Shown: piece after piece, positions 36,372 to 46,670 of the stretch
Numbering within the stretch: position 1 is the first letter of the stretch
Layout: every line of letters starts with the position of its first letter
Origin: Propioniferax innocua
GTDB taxonomy: Bacteria; Actinomycetota; Actinomycetes; Propionibacteriales; Propionibacteriaceae
Direction of reading: 5' to 3'
DNA: 64,000 nt
Assembly (NCBI RefSeq): GCF_006716235.1
Contig: NZ_VFOR01000001.1
Location: 186,001-250,000, forward strand
Position numbers and translations under genes: made by a program
Notes under the pieces: model-generated
Told to the model about the DNA's origin: nothing
The model's database searches: none
The model's input: only the letters and a program-made list of their open reading frames with translations

Positions 36372-37856
36372 TCAGGAACGCTTGGAAGCTCGGGGGCTCG
36401 TGGCGCGCGTGTTCATGGGTTCAATCGCCACTTCGTCCTGCGGAGTCAAACCGTTCGTCGACGCATCATCAATCGGAGCGACATCCTCCACGGACTCGCC
36501 GGTGGTGGCGGGATCGAAATGCTCCTGCTGAGGTTCCGAGGTCATGGTCGGTTCCGGCGCGGTGGTCGGTTCCGGCGCGGTGGTCGGCTCCGAGGTCACG
36601 GTCGGTTCCGGGGTCTCGCCCGGAGTCGGAGTGGGCTCGGGCGTCTCACTCGGAGTCGGTGTCGGCTCGGGCGTCTCACTCGGAGTCGGTGTCGGCTCGG
36701 GCGTCTCACTCGGAGTCGGAGTGGGCTCGGGCGTCTCACTCGGAGTCGGTGTCGGCTCGGGCGTCTCACTCGGAGTCGGTGTCGGCTCGGGCGTCTCACT
36801 CGGAGTCGGTGTCGGCTCGGGCGTCTCACTCGGAGTCGGTGTCGGCTCGGGCGTCTCACTCGGAGTCGGAGTGGGCTCGGGCGTCTCACTCGGAGTCGGT
36901 GTCGGCTCGGGCGTCTCACTCGGAGTCGGAGTGGGCTCGGGCGTCTCACTCGGAGTCGGTGTCGGCTCGGGCTCCGGACCATCTGTCGGTTCGGGATCGA
37001 ATGTGGGCTCGGGCTCCGGACCATCTGTCGGTTCGGGATCGAATGTGGGCTCGGGCTCCACTGGGGAACCCGTCGGCTCTGGCTCCACCGGGCGCCCCGT
37101 CGGCTCGGGGTTGCTCGTGGGCTCAGGATTGCTCGTGGGCCCAGGATTGCTTGTGGGCTCAGGATTGCTCGTGGGCTCGGGGCCATCGTCGGAATCATCG
37201 CCCGGATCGATCACCGGCACGGTCGTCGGCTGGTTTCCACCTGGTCCCTCAACGTCATCACGGTCATCGTTTTCTCCGGAACCGGGCTGCTCATCACCCG
37301 GCACGGGAGTTTCCGGCTCAGACGGTTCGGGCGCGGGGCTCGGACGGTGTCCGGGGACGACCTCGTTGTCTGCGGGGCCGTCAGCCTTCTCGCTGCTGCC
37401 CTCCTCGGAGTCCTCTGTCTCGTCGCCTTCGTCCATGGGCGAGTCAGTGGGAAGAGGAACGCTGCCCGGTGCACGTCCAGTTCCGGGATCGACAGGCCCC
37501 TGATCAGGTCCCGAGGTTCCCGGGTCACGATTCGGGTCGGTCGCCCCGTCGCCCGGTGAGTCACCCACGGTTCCAGGATCGTGGTTCGGATCGATCCCCG
37601 AGTCCGGATCACCGCCGGGGTCCATGCCGGGGTCCATGCCGGGATCCGGACTATTGGCACCCGGCTCCGTGGAGTCGTCGTTCGTCGAGGAGTCCGGTGT
37701 CTGCGAAGCCACCGGCGGCTGCGTGTTCACATTCGCGGGGCCCTGACCGCCCTGCTCCGAAGAACGAGCGCAACCAGCCAGCGTGAGACTCAACACCGCC
37801 ACACCGGCCAAAGCGATGCGAAGCGAGCTGGTTGACCGCTCGAAGAACGAGTTCAT
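36372..37856 (-). CDS. Surface lipoprotein with Pro/Thr/Glu-rich decapeptide repeats
   Basis: 494 residues. Signal peptide with lipobox LTLAGC, a Asp/Gly/Pro-rich zone, then NPEPTS and [11 protein letters not shown] repeats and twelve copies of the decapeptide [10 protein letters not shown] (one reading PGET), and a short unique acidic C-terminus. No enzymatic domain. Such sequences make extended, non-folded stalks through the cell wall. GAGGAG lies nine bases before the ATG. It is 129 bases downstream of hisH and likely co-transcribed with the propeller-like gene. Confidence 0.8.
   Translation of the reverse strand: MNSFFERSTSSLRIALAGVAVLSLTLAGCARSSEQGGQGPANVNTQPPVASQTPDSSTNDDSTEPGANSPDPGMDPGMDPGGDPDSGIDPNHDPGTVGDSPGDGATDPNRDPGTSGPDQGPVDPGTGRAPGSVPLPTDSPMDEGDETEDSEEGSSEKADGPADNEVVPGHRPSPAPEPSEPETPVPGDEQPGSGENDDRDDVEGPGGNQPTTVPVIDPGDDSDDGPEPTSNPEPTSNPGPTSNPEPTSNPEPTGRPVEPEPTGSPVEPEPTFDPEPTDGPEPEPTFDPEPTDGPEPEPTPTPSETPEPTPTPSETPEPTPTPSETPEPTPTPSETPEPTPTPSETPEPTPTPSETPEPTPTPSETPEPTPTPSETPEPTPTPSETPEPTPTPSETPEPTPTPSETPEPTPTPGETPEPTVTSEPTTAPEPTTAPEPTMTSEPQQEHFDPATTGESVEDVAPIDDASTNGLTPQDEVAIEPMNTRATSPRASKRS
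36611..36970 (-). repeat. Twelve 30-bp in-frame repeats in the stalk lipoprotein
   Basis: Units of 30 bases (core GCGTCTCACTCGGAGTCGG on the plus strand) with only GTGGGC/GTCGGC and final-base variants between copies, implying recent duplication or gene conversion. In-frame slippage would change stalk length. Confidence 0.92.
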
Positions 37857-37985
37857 GGGTGACTACTCCTCGGATAACACGACATGCGCCTGATCTGCGT
37901 GCCGCCTCAATTGATGGCAGTGGGCACGCACGACGACCAACGCGCCAACACGTCCACGGAGAAACCGTATCGCCAGAACACGGTT

Positions 37986-38609
37986 TCAGCCGAGCTTGGA
38001 TCGCCTTGTACGGAGCCAGTTCACCAGAAGTTCATGCCCGGCGAAACCGGACTTCTCCGGATGGAACTGTGTGCTCGAGACGCAGCCATGTTCCACCGCC
38101 GCCACGATCTGCGCGTTCTCATGACGACAGGTCGATACGCCGGTACGGTCACCGCGTACGAGCACCCCGTACGTGTGCACGAAATAGAAATACTGTCCCT
38201 CCACACCGCGAAACAGTTGTGTGTCCGCCGCTGCCGACACCGTGTTCCATCCCATGTGGGGAAGACGTTTCGCCGGCACACGCTCCACGACTCCCTCGAG
38301 GATCCCGAGCCCTTCAGCGTCGATGCCGTGTTCGATGCCGCGCTGGAAGAGCATCTGGTGTCCGACGCAGATGCCCAGCAGCGGACGTTCGGCTGCCAGG
38401 TGCTCACGCACCAGATCATCTCCGCCCACGCTCACCAGACCACGCATACACGCGTCGAAGGCACCGACGCCGGGAAGCACCAGAGCATCGGCGCGGGCGG
38501 CGTCTGCCGACGCGCTCCCGAGAACAACCGTTGCCCCGGCCGCCGAGACCGCTCGGCAGACCGAGCGCAGGTTCCCCGACCCGTGGTCGAGAACCAAGAC
38601 CCTCGTCAC
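37986..38609 (-). CDS. hisH: Imidazole glycerol phosphate synthase, glutaminase subunit
   Basis: 207 residues. Class I glutamine amidotransferase with nucleophile Cys81 in [11 protein letters not shown], oxyanion PGVGAFD, and the His-Glu pair in [10 protein letters not shown]. It supplies ammonia to HisF, which is not in the window. Start overlaps the hisB stop (ATGA). In most actinobacteria hisH is followed directly by hisA and hisF; here a surface-polymer block intervenes. Confidence 0.93.
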   Translation of the reverse strand: MTRVLVLDHGSGNLRSVCRAVSAAGATVVLGSASADAARADALVLPGVGAFDACMRGLVSVGGDDLVREHLAAERPLLGICVGHQMLFQRGIEHGIDAEGLGILEGVVERVPAKRLPHMGWNTVSAAADTQLFRGVEGQYFYFVHTYGVLVRGDRTGVSTCRHENAQIVAAVEHGCVSSTQFHPEKSGFAGHELLVNWLRTRRSKLG

Positions 38610-39238
38610 AGGGCACCCTTGGTGGAGGGGATCACCCCTGCGGTGCGCGTATCGGGCTCGATGGCTGCACGCAGCGCCCGTGCCACGGCTTTGAACTGTG
38701 CCTCGACGATATGGTGCGGATCCCGTCCCGAGAGCAGACGCACGTGCAGACAGATGCCTGCATGGTGCGCCAGCGTCTCCAGCACATGGTGCGTCATCGA
38801 CCCGGCATAAGGCGTTCCCGGCCTGCCGTCGGGCGTCGGCCCACCACCGATGAGCGCATAGACCTGCGTATCGGGCTCGCCCTCGAGAACGGCGTAGGGA
38901 CGTCCAGAGACATCCACCACACAGTGGGCCAAAGCCTCGTCCAACGGTACGAACGCATCACCGAAACGCCGGATACCGGCTTTGTCGCCGAGGGCCTCGC
39001 GCAAGGCATCGCCCATCGCGATCGCGGTGTCTTCGACGGTGTGGTGGGCATCGATCCACACATCACCGGTCGTCTCCACCGTCAGGTCGATCAGGGAATG
39101 CTTGCTGAGCGTGGTGAGCATGTGGTCGTAGAAGCCGACTCCCGTGGAGATGCTGCTCCGGCCCGTGCCGTCGAGATCGAGTTCGACGCGTACCGAGGAT
39201 TCGCTGGTGGTCCGGCTGATCGTCGCGGTTCGACTCAT
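38606..39238 (-). CDS. hisB: Imidazoleglycerol-phosphate dehydratase
   Basis: 210 residues from the ATG at 39238, single-domain HisB without phosphatase. Manganese-binding motifs [31 protein letters not shown] and [13 protein letters not shown] plus [17 protein letters not shown] are complete. Catalyses the sixth step of histidine synthesis. Overlaps hisC by four bases; the long upstream frame lies inside hisC and is not used. Confidence 0.95.
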   Translation of the reverse strand: MSRTATISRTTSESSVRVELDLDGTGRSSISTGVGFYDHMLTTLSKHSLIDLTVETTGDVWIDAHHTVEDTAIAMGDALREALGDKAGIRRFGDAFVPLDEALAHCVVDVSGRPYAVLEGEPDTQVYALIGGGPTPDGRPGTPYAGSMTHHVLETLAHHAGICLHVRLLSGRDPHHIVEAQFKAVARALRAAIEPDTRTAGVIPSTKGAL

Positions 39239-40380
39239 GCATTGCTCCTGTTCACCTGTGCTGCTGCCTCGTCCGTCATCACTGCGGTGTCCATCAGTAC
39301 GGCGTCCGGCACGATCTCCGACATGGCCCTGAGGAAGGCGTCGGTCTCCTCCGGGGTTCCGGCGCTGACCCGAAGCCATCCCGGTGGGCCGACCTCGCGG
39401 ATCAACACGCCACGTTCGAGCAGATCGGCCCACACCGCATGCCGATCCTCGAAACGCCCGAAAAGGACGAAGTTCGCATCGCTCTCGGCGACCTCAAGCC
39501 CCATGCCGCGCAATTCGGCCTCCATCCGATCACGCTGGGCACGAAGCTCGGCCACCTGCCCCATCAGCACATCGGCATGGTCCACGGCGGCGGATGCCAC
39601 GGCCTGGGTCACTGCGCTGAGGTGGTACGGCAGACGCACGACACGGCACACATCCACCACCTCGGGCGCAGCGGCCAGATAGCCGAGTCGACCACCGGCG
39701 AAGCCGAAGGCCTTGCTCATCGTCCGGGTGACCACGAGCCGGGGGTTGTCTTCCAGCAGGTCGAGCGCGGAGGCTGTTCCCGGGCGGGCGAACTCCTGGT
39801 AGGCCTCGTCCACGATCACCATGGCCGATGCCTCGCCGTTCTCGGTGATCTCGAGGATCCGCGCGATCACCTCGAGTGGGGTCGCGGTGCCGGTGGGGTT
39901 GTTGGGCGTGGTGACGATCACCACGTGCGGCATCTCCTGGCCGACCGCCGCCTCGAAGGCGTCGAGATCGATCGAGAAGTCCTCGCAACGCGGAAGAGTC
40001 ACATAGTCGCTCCAGGTGTTCCGCGCATATTCGGGGTACATGGAGTAGGTCGGGGTGAAGGTCAGGACGCGACGCCCCGGGCCTGCGAACGCCTGCAGCA
40101 GGTGCGTCATCACCTCATTGCTTCCATTGGCGGCCCAGATATGGCGTTCATCGAGGCCGTGCCCCAGATAGCCCGCGAGTCTGCGTCGCAGGGCCACCGC
40201 ATCGCGGTCGGGGTAACGGTTCAGCCCCGCGGCCAGCCCACGTGTCGCCTCGGTCACGGCGTCAACCACGACCGGCGGCAGTGGGAACGGATTCTCATTG
40301 ACATTGAGACGCACCGGAACGTCCAGCTGGGGCGCACCGTAGGGCTCCTGCCCCACGAGTTCAGGTCGTACCGGAAGCAT
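39235..40380 (-). CDS. hisC: Histidinol-phosphate aminotransferase
   Basis: 381 residues, PLP fold-type [11 protein letters not shown] start, NNPTG in [20 protein letters not shown], the PLP lysine in [17 protein letters not shown], and the Arg near the C-terminus ([12 protein letters not shown]). Converts imidazole-acetol phosphate to histidinol phosphate. Shares one base of overlap with hisD. Confidence 0.94.
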   Translation of the reverse strand: MLPVRPELVGQEPYGAPQLDVPVRLNVNENPFPLPPVVVDAVTEATRGLAAGLNRYPDRDAVALRRRLAGYLGHGLDERHIWAANGSNEVMTHLLQAFAGPGRRVLTFTPTYSMYPEYARNTWSDYVTLPRCEDFSIDLDAFEAAVGQEMPHVVIVTTPNNPTGTATPLEVIARILEITENGEASAMVIVDEAYQEFARPGTASALDLLEDNPRLVVTRTMSKAFGFAGGRLGYLAAAPEVVDVCRVVRLPYHLSAVTQAVASAAVDHADVLMGQVAELRAQRDRMEAELRGMGLEVAESDANFVLFGRFEDRHAVWADLLERGVLIREVGPPGWLRVSAGTPEETDAFLRAMSEIVPDAVLMDTAVMTDEAAAQVNRSNA

Positions 40381-41696
40381 CAGGCACCTCGCGCACGAAG
40401 TCGGATCGCCTGGGCGTGCCCCGGCAGGAGCTCGGCATCGGCGAACGCGATCACGTCATCGGCCACACCGGCCAGGCCCTGTTCGTCGTACTCGATGATG
40501 TGCTGGACGCGCTGGAAGGCATGCACGGTCAGACCCGATGAGTGTCGGGCTGCTCCTCCGGTCGGCAACACGTGCGTGGAGCCGGCACAGTAGTCGCCGA
40601 GCGGCACCGGCGAATACGGTCCGACGAAGATCGCACCGGCATTGCGGACACGGGCCGCGACGGCCGAGGCATCTCGCGTCTGCACCTCGAGATGTTCGGC
40701 AGCATAGGCGTCGACCACATCGATCCCCTGGTCGAGATCATCCACCAGGACAATCCCGGACTGCTCCCCCGCCAATGCTGTCTCGATCCGTTCGATGTTC
40801 GCGAGCTGCGGGACCTGCTCGGCGATGGCGGCATTGACGCGTTCGGCGAGCTCGACCGAATCGGTGACCAGCACCGAACCAGCGAGCGGATCATGTTCGG
40901 CCTGGGAGATGAGATCGGCGGCCACGTGCGCGGGATCGGCCGAATCATCGGCCAACACCGCGATCTCGGTGGGTCCGGCCTCGGAGTCGATGCCCACCAA
41001 CCCGCGAAGCAGACGCTTGGCCGCCACCACGTAGATGTTTCCCGGCCCAGTCACCAGATCCACACGCTCACAGACGTCGGTGACCCCGTGCGCGAACATC
41101 GCCACGGCCTGCGCACCACCGACGGCCAGAACCTCCGAGACCCCCAGCAGCCCGCACACCGCGAGAATCGTCGGATGCGGATAGCCGCCGTGGTCGGCCT
41201 GGGGCGGTGAGGCGACCGCGATCTGTTCGACACCGGCGACCTGTGCCGGAACCACGTTCATCACGACGCTGGAACTCAGTGGGGCCAGCCCGCCGGGCAC
41301 GTACAGGCCGACACGCCGTACCGGCACGGTACGGTTCACCACCTTCGCGCCCGCAGCAAGCTCCACCTCCGACTCGGCGGCTCCCATCTCGGCAGCGCAG
41401 ACGCTGCGGCGACGTGCGATCGCCACCTGAATGGCCTTGCGCACCGTTGGGTCGAGCTGCTCGACTGCTTCGTCGATCTTCTCCTGCGGCACGCGGAATG
41501 TGGGTGGCACGCAATGATCGAAACGTTCGCTGAAGCGCTTCAGCGCAGCCGCACCCTCGGCGGCGACTGCGTCACACACCGGCTGCACGGTGTTGAGCGC
41601 GGCATTGACATCGAACGTGGCACGAGGAACGACGAGCGGATAATCGATCTGCTCGCCCGCGGCGAGACGCCCGCGGAGGTCAGTGATGGTGAGCAC
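40380..41696 (-). CDS. hisD: Histidinol dehydrogenase
   Basis: 438 residues. Family blocks [59 protein letters not shown] and [15 protein letters not shown] are present, with the zinc ligands and catalytic Glu/His in the expected places. Zinc- and NAD-dependent oxidation of histidinol to histidine. First gene of hisD-hisC-hisB-hisH; GTG start six bases after a TAGACT box. Confidence 0.95.
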   Translation of the reverse strand: MLTITDLRGRLAAGEQIDYPLVVPRATFDVNAALNTVQPVCDAVAAEGAAALKRFSERFDHCVPPTFRVPQEKIDEAVEQLDPTVRKAIQVAIARRRSVCAAEMGAAESEVELAAGAKVVNRTVPVRRVGLYVPGGLAPLSSSVVMNVVPAQVAGVEQIAVASPPQADHGGYPHPTILAVCGLLGVSEVLAVGGAQAVAMFAHGVTDVCERVDLVTGPGNIYVVAAKRLLRGLVGIDSEAGPTEIAVLADDSADPAHVAADLISQAEHDPLAGSVLVTDSVELAERVNAAIAEQVPQLANIERIETALAGEQSGIVLVDDLDQGIDVVDAYAAEHLEVQTRDASAVAARVRNAGAIFVGPYSPVPLGDYCAGSTHVLPTGGAARHSSGLTVHAFQRVQHIIEYDEQGLAGVADDVIAFADAELLPGHAQAIRLRARGA

Positions 41697-41702
41697 CGAT
41701 CC

Positions 41703-41708
41703 AGTCTA
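41703..41708 (-). promoter_or_regulatory. -10 box, probable leaderless promoter of hisDCBH
   Basis: TAGACT on the minus strand, six bases before the GTG at 41696. No leader peptide or attenuator fits in between. Confidence 0.5.
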
Positions 41709-41723
41709 GGAGAAACGTCCGCG

Positions 41724-42338
41724 TCACGGCGCGGTGTCCGCATCCGGATCAGGACGGGGAGCCCAGCGATCATCGTCCGACTCGTCCGGGGTGGCGCGCC
41801 CCTCGATGGCGGTTTCGGGATCAGGAGTCAGCGAGGCCAACGTCATCAGCACCACCGAGGCCCCGAAGAGGCCCGCAGCAAGAGGCACCGGCGTGGTGAG
41901 CGCCAACTCGGCGGAGAGAGTGTCTCCCGGCTCACCGGCAAGAATCCGAGGATCAAGCGGCCCGGGCCCGAAGAAACTGCCGATCCCCCACATGATGGCC
42001 TCGGCGACGAGCACCGAGCCCAGGGTGATCGGGACGGTGACCCACCCCTGGCGTCGGCTCGGCCCCCACAGCATCAAGGCGGCGATGATGCCCAGCACCA
42101 GGGCGATGATCGTGAAGGCGGCGACGGGACTGGCGCCCAATGCGAGCCCGCGTTCGGTCGTGGTGGCGGTCCCTTCCTCGGTGATGACGTACGACGTGAG
42201 GGGTGTTCCCCACAACCAGACGAGGCCACCGGCGATCCCCAACACGAGAACGGCTCCGATCCGGAACAGCATCCCCTGCACCAATGGGGTGCGTGGTTCC
42301 GGACGAGTGGGCAAATCCTCGGGAACGAAGACGGTCAT
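41724..42338 (-). CDS. Four-TM membrane protein downstream of dnaE
   Basis: 204 residues from the ATG at 42338, which overlaps the dnaE stop (ATGA). Helices at about 20-45, 70-95, 107-127 and 148-170; the layout with GLVWLWGTPLTSYVITEEG between the first two resembles the actinobacterial DUF2567-type proteins, whose function is unknown. C-terminal tail is acidic (DESDDDRWAPRPDPDADTAP). Co-translated with dnaE but no replication role is implied. Confidence 0.75.
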   Translation of the reverse strand: MTVFVPEDLPTRPEPRTPLVQGMLFRIGAVLVLGIAGGLVWLWGTPLTSYVITEEGTATTTERGLALGASPVAAFTIIALVLGIIAALMLWGPSRRQGWVTVPITLGSVLVAEAIMWGIGSFFGPGPLDPRILAGEPGDTLSAELALTTPVPLAAGLFGASVVLMTLASLTPDPETAIEGRATPDESDDDRWAPRPDPDADTAP

Positions 42339-45300
42339 GCGCTCAGACAGGACGGGCCCAGCAGAGCCTTGAGGTCGGCGCTCAGGGCAGGAGAAGAGGT
42401 CACACGGAGATTCTGCCCCACGCGCCACAGTTCCTTGCGCTGCTGCTCGATGAGCCGCAGGTGCACATCGGTCACTCCCGGATGGCTCTCCAACACCGAC
42501 TTGAGCCGTTCCACCACCGGTTCGGTACAGCGTTCCTTCGGCAGCGTGATCACCACCGGGCGAGCAACCCCTTCGGTGCTGACATCGGGCACGGTGACCT
42601 CCTGCGCGAAGATCGAGACCGAGTCATCACGTGTCTTGACCTGCCCACGGATCCGCACGACGGTGTCGGTCGCGATGGCTGTGGAGACCAGCTGGTACAC
42701 CTTCGGGAAGAGCAGGACCTCGACCGATGCCTCGAGGTCCTCGATCGTTGCGATGGCCATGGCATCGCCCTTCTTGGTGGTCTTGCGCACCAACTGTGTG
42801 ATCATGCCGCAGAGCGTGACGCTGGTGTCTCGCGGACCGTCCTCCGACATGAGGCGACCGATCGAGATGTCCCGCTCCGCCTCCAGCACGTGTTCCAGGC
42901 CCTGCAAGGGGTGATCGGAGACGTAGAGGCCGAGCATCTCGCGTTCGAAGGCGAGCTTGGTGCGTTTGTCCCAGTCCGGCATGTCCGGCACCGGCGACAG
43001 AAGCGTCAGGCCACCGCCACCGGTCTCTCCCCCGCCCATGAGATCGGCGAACAGATCGTCCTGACCATTGGCGGCGTTGCGTTTGGCGTCGATGACCTGA
43101 TCGATGTTGGTCTCGAACACCTCCATCAGGCCACGTCGGGTGTGTCCCATCGAGTCGAAGGCACCGGCCTTGATGAGCGATTCGGTCAATCGTTTGCCAC
43201 ACGCGGCCAGCGGTGTCTTCTCCAGGTAGTCGTTGAAGTCGGTGGCTGGTTCGCACTTCTCACGTTCGGCGAGCATCTGGTTGACCACGTTCTCGCCCAC
43301 GTTGCGGATGGCCGAGAGTCCGAAACGGATGTCGGTGCCGACCGGGGTGAAGTTCAATTCCGACTCGTTCACATCGGGGGGCAGCACCTTCGTCCCCATG
43401 TGGCGGCACTCGGCCAGGTAGGTGGCCATCTTGTCCTTGTCGTCCTTCACCGAGGTGAGCAGGGCCGCCATGTACTCGGTGGGATAGTGCGCCTTGAGGT
43501 ACGCCGTCCAATACGAGACGACGCCATACGCGGCGGTGTGCGCCTTGTTGAACGCGTAGTCCGAGAACGGCAGAAGCACGTCCCACAGGGCCTGCACCGC
43601 CTCGGCGGAGAAGCCGTTGTCGATCATGCCGCCCTTGAAGTTCACGAACTCCTTCTCCAGGACCTCGCGCTTCTTCTTGCCCATGGCCCGCCGGAGAAGG
43701 TCTGCGTTGCCGAGCGAGTAGCCGGCGAGCTGCTGGGCGATGGCCATCACCTGCTCCTGATAGATGATCAGGCCGTAGGTGGTGCCGAGGATGTCTTTGA
43801 GCGGCTCTTCGAGCTCGGGATGGATCGGGGTGATCTCCTGACGCCCGTTCTTGCGCAGCGCGTAGTTGGTGTGTGAGTTCGCGCCCATCGGTCCTGGGCG
43901 GTACAGCGCGAGTGCTGCCGAGATGTCCTCGAAGTGGTCGGGCTGCATGAGACGCAGGAGTTCGCGCATGCCGCCGCCGTCGAGCTGGAACACCCCGAGC
44001 GTGTCGCCGCGCGCCAGAAGCTTGTATGCCTCGGGATCGGAGAGGTCCTTGGCCAGTTCAGCCAGGTCGATCTCCACACCCTGATTGCTCTTGATGTTGG
44101 CCAGGGCGTCGGCGAGGATCGTCAGGTTCCGCAGCCCCAGGAAGTCCATCTTGACCAGCCCGAGCGTCTCGCACGTCGGATAGTCGAACTGGGTGATGAT
44201 CGCCCCGTCGGACTCACGCTTGAGCAGCGGGATGATGTCGAGCAGCGGTTCGGACGACATGATGACGCCGGCCGCATGGACGCCCCACTGGCGTTTGAGC
44301 CCCTCGATACCGATGCCGGTCTCATAGACCTGTTTGACCTCGGGGTCGGACTCCACGAGTTCGCGGAATTCCTGCCCCTCGGCATAGCGCTTGTGTTCGG
44401 TGTTGTAGAGGTCCTTGAGCGGGACGTCCTTGCCCATCACCGCGGGCGGCATGGCCTTGGTGATCATGTCGCCCATCGAGAAGGGCTTGTCGAGCAGACG
44501 TGCGGAGTCCTTGATGGCCTGCTTGGCCTTGATCGTGCCGTAGGTGACGATCATCGAGACCTTGTCCGACCCGTACTTCTCGGTGACGTACTTGATCACC
44601 TCGGGGCGGCGACGGTCATCGAAGTCGACGTCGAAGTCGGGCATCGACTTGCGCTCTGGGTTGAGGAACCGTTCGAAGATCAGGCCGTGGGGAATGGGGT
44701 CGAGGTCGGTGATCTTCATCGCATAGGCGCACATGGAGCCGGCGCCCGAACCTCGCCCGGGGCCCACCATGATCCCTTGGGTCTTGGCCCACCTGATGAA
44801 GTCGGAGACCACCAGGAAGTACCCGGCGTAGCCCTTGCCGATGATGACCTCGGTCTCGTAGGCGGCCTGCTTGTGCGCATAGTCGGGAACGCCTTGGGGG
44901 AACCGTTCGGCGAGCCCCTTCTCGACCTCCTTGACGAACCAGGACTCCTCGTTCTCCCCGGGCGGGCAGGGGTACTTGGGCATGTACCGGCCCTCGCCCT
45001 CGGTGAACTCGACCTGGCAGCGTTCGGCGATCTCCAGGGTGTTGTCGCAGGCCTCGGGAAGTTCGCGGAACAGCTCACGCATCTCGGCCGGTGACTTGAG
45101 GTAGTAGCCGTTGCCGTTGAACCGGAAGCGGTTCTCATCCGACTTGCGGGAGCCCGCCGACACGCACAGCAGCGTGTCGTGGGCGTCGGCGTCCTCCTTG
45201 TGGACGTAGTGCAGGTCATTGGTGGCCACGAGGGGAAGGTCGAGGTCCTTGGAGATGTCCAGCAGGCCCTGGCGCACCTTTGTCTCGATGTCGAGGCCGT

Positions 45301-45871
45301 GGTCCATCAGTTCCACATAGAAGTTTCCGGCGCCGAAGATGTCCTTGAACTCGGCGGCTGCTTGCCGGGCCTCCTTGTACTTGCCCAGGCGCAGGTAGGT
45401 CTGGACCTCACCGGAGGGACAGCCGGTGGTGGCCAGCAGGCCCTTGCCGTAACGCTCGAGCAGCTCCCGGTCGGCGCGCGGCTTGTAGAAGAACCCCTCC
45501 ATGTACGACTTGGACGAGAGCCGGAAGAGGTTGTGCATACCGGCGGTGTTCTCGGCCCACATCGTCATGTGGGTGTAGGCGCCCTTCGCCGCGACGTCAT
45601 CACCGGTGCCATCACCGAAGTTGACGCGTTTGCGTTCGCTGCGATGTGTGCCGGGCGTCAGGTAGGCCTCGATGCCGATGATGGGCTTGACGCCGGTCCC
45701 CTTGGCCCTCGCCCAGAACTCGTGGGCACCGAACACATTGCCGTGGTCGGTCATCGCGATGGCGGGCATCCCCATCTCGGCGCACCCGTCGAACAGGTCA
45801 CCGATGCGCGCCGCCCCGTCGAGCATCGAGAACTCCGAGTGGCAATGCAGATGGACGAATGAATCCGACAA
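42335..45871 (-). CDS. dnaE: DNA polymerase III alpha subunit
   Basis: 1178 residues from a TTG at 45871, preceded by AAGGA seven bases away; a further TTG at 45895 lacks a ribosome site. Order: PHP domain (FVHLHCHSEFSMLDGAARIG, MTDHGNVFGA), polymerase core with catalytic Asp residues in PDFDVDFDD (about 411-419) and AYAMKITDLDP, the GPGRGSGAGS motif, helix-hairpin-helix and C-terminal OB fold (VTLCGMITQLVRKT). Replicative polymerase of the main actinobacterial type. The locus is highly conserved and shows no sign of transfer. Confidence 0.96.
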   Translation of the reverse strand: MSDSFVHLHCHSEFSMLDGAARIGDLFDGCAEMGMPAIAMTDHGNVFGAHEFWARAKGTGVKPIIGIEAYLTPGTHRSERKRVNFGDGTGDDVAAKGAYTHMTMWAENTAGMHNLFRLSSKSYMEGFFYKPRADRELLERYGKGLLATTGCPSGEVQTYLRLGKYKEARQAAAEFKDIFGAGNFYVELMDHGLDIETKVRQGLLDISKDLDLPLVATNDLHYVHKEDADAHDTLLCVSAGSRKSDENRFRFNGNGYYLKSPAEMRELFRELPEACDNTLEIAERCQVEFTEGEGRYMPKYPCPPGENEESWFVKEVEKGLAERFPQGVPDYAHKQAAYETEVIIGKGYAGYFLVVSDFIRWAKTQGIMVGPGRGSGAGSMCAYAMKITDLDPIPHGLIFERFLNPERKSMPDFDVDFDDRRRPEVIKYVTEKYGSDKVSMIVTYGTIKAKQAIKDSARLLDKPFSMGDMITKAMPPAVMGKDVPLKDLYNTEHKRYAEGQEFRELVESDPEVKQVYETGIGIEGLKRQWGVHAAGVIMSSEPLLDIIPLLKRESDGAIITQFDYPTCETLGLVKMDFLGLRNLTILADALANIKSNQGVEIDLAELAKDLSDPEAYKLLARGDTLGVFQLDGGGMRELLRLMQPDHFEDISAALALYRPGPMGANSHTNYALRKNGRQEITPIHPELEEPLKDILGTTYGLIIYQEQVMAIAQQLAGYSLGNADLLRRAMGKKKREVLEKEFVNFKGGMIDNGFSAEAVQALWDVLLPFSDYAFNKAHTAAYGVVSYWTAYLKAHYPTEYMAALLTSVKDDKDKMATYLAECRHMGTKVLPPDVNESELNFTPVGTDIRFGLSAIRNVGENVVNQMLAEREKCEPATDFNDYLEKTPLAACGKRLTESLIKAGAFDSMGHTRRGLMEVFETNIDQVIDAKRNAANGQDDLFADLMGGGETGGGGLTLLSPVPDMPDWDKRTKLAFEREMLGLYVSDHPLQGLEHVLEAERDISIGRLMSEDGPRDTSVTLCGMITQLVRKTTKKGDAMAIATIEDLEASVEVLLFPKVYQLVSTAIATDTVVRIRGQVKTRDDSVSIFAQEVTVPDVSTEGVARPVVITLPKERCTEPVVERLKSVLESHPGVTDVHLRLIEQQRKELWRVGQNLRVTSSPALSADLKALLGPSCLSA

Positions 45872-45978
45872 CGACAGTTCCTTCCACAACCGCAAGCGAC
45901 CCAGATGGGCGAAGCCCCGCCATGGTACCCGCGAAGCCTCCCCGGGTCAGCCTGCCCGGATCCCCCTCCACCCAGATA

Positions 45979-45992
45979 GTTGACCCGTCAAC
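45979..45992. promoter_or_regulatory. Inverted repeat over the yceI -35 box, possible operator
   Basis: GTTGAC-CC-GTCAAC, perfect six-base arms. The same TTGAC-N2-GTCAA core covers the -35 box near 57468. Confidence 0.4.
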
Positions 45993-46008
45993 CATCTTTG
46001 TTTAAACT
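45980..46008 (+). promoter_or_regulatory. yceI promoter
   Basis: TTGACC (45980-45985), 17 bases, TAAACT (46003-46008), within an AT-rich patch; a leader of about 60 bases with a ribosome site follows. Confidence 0.5.
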
Positions 46009-46075
46009 TGAACTAATCGATGCGGGAAACACGCATCGCCCCAGACATCGACCGGCGCCACCGAAGGAGCACGAC

Positions 46076-46624
46076 ATGACCAACGCACAGAACCTCGGCC
46101 TCACCCCCGGAACCTGGAACATCGATCCGATCCACTCGTCGGTGGGCTTCAGCGTCCGCCACATGATGGTCAGCAAGGTGAAGGGTCAGTTCGAGGAGTT
46201 CACCGGCCAGATCACCGTCGCCGACCAGATCGAGGATTCCTCGGTGCAGGCCTCGATCGTCGTGTCATCGATCAACACCCACAACGCCCAGCGCGACGAG
46301 CATGTGAAGTCCAGCGATTTCTGGAACGCCGACGCCGGCCAGACGATCGACTTCACCTCCACCAGCGTGGTGGCCGATGGTGACGACTGGCTCGTCGCCG
46401 GTGATCTCACGATGAACGGCATCACCAAGCCCGCCACATTGAAGGTCGAGTTCGGCGGCTCGGCGAGCGACGGCCAGGGCGGCACCAAGGCCGGCTTCGA
46501 GGCGACCACCGAGATCCTGCGTTCGGAGTACGGCATCGACTTCAACATGCCGATGGACGGAGGCGGCGTCGTGATCAGTGACAAGGTCGCCATCACCCTC
46601 GACATCCAGGCGGCCAAGGCCTGA
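46076..46624 (+). CDS. YceI-family lipid-binding protein
   Basis: 182 residues from the ATG at 46076 (AAGGAG five to six bases upstream); an open frame starting at 45980 crosses the promoter. Lipocalin-like beta barrel with GTWNIDPIHSSVGFSVRHMM, DLTMNGITKPATLKVEFGG and an EYGIDFNMPMDGGGVVISDKV ending. Members bind isoprenoid quinones or fatty acyl chains; no signal peptide is present, so it is cytosolic. Monocistronic. A promoter palindrome suggests control by a MarR- or other dimeric regulator. Confidence 0.88.
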   Translation: MTNAQNLGLTPGTWNIDPIHSSVGFSVRHMMVSKVKGQFEEFTGQITVADQIEDSSVQASIVVSSINTHNAQRDEHVKSSDFWNADAGQTIDFTSTSVVADGDDWLVAGDLTMNGITKPATLKVEFGGSASDGQGGTKAGFEATTEILRSEYGIDFNMPMDGGGVVISDKVAITLDIQAAKA

Positions 46625-46630
46625 GTCAAC

Positions 46631-46670
46631 CTTGGTGCTTTTCGTTGACCCTTGATGCTTTTCGTTGACT
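46631..46670. repeat. Two 20-bp direct repeats at the left edge of the accessory region
   Basis: CTTGGTGCTTTTCGTTGACC followed by CTTGATGCTTTTCGTTGACT, differing at two positions, starting six bases after the yceI stop. Beyond lies the accessory segment. Confidence 0.75.

Noticed and set aside
36231-37786. Long plus-strand frames of repeated Arg/Ser/Gly/Leu
   Set aside because: Opposite strand of the decapeptide repeats of the stalk lipoprotein, which itself has a signal peptide and lipobox.
42203-43876. 557-residue plus-strand frame across dnaE
   Set aside because: Antisense shadow of dnaE, low-quality composition.
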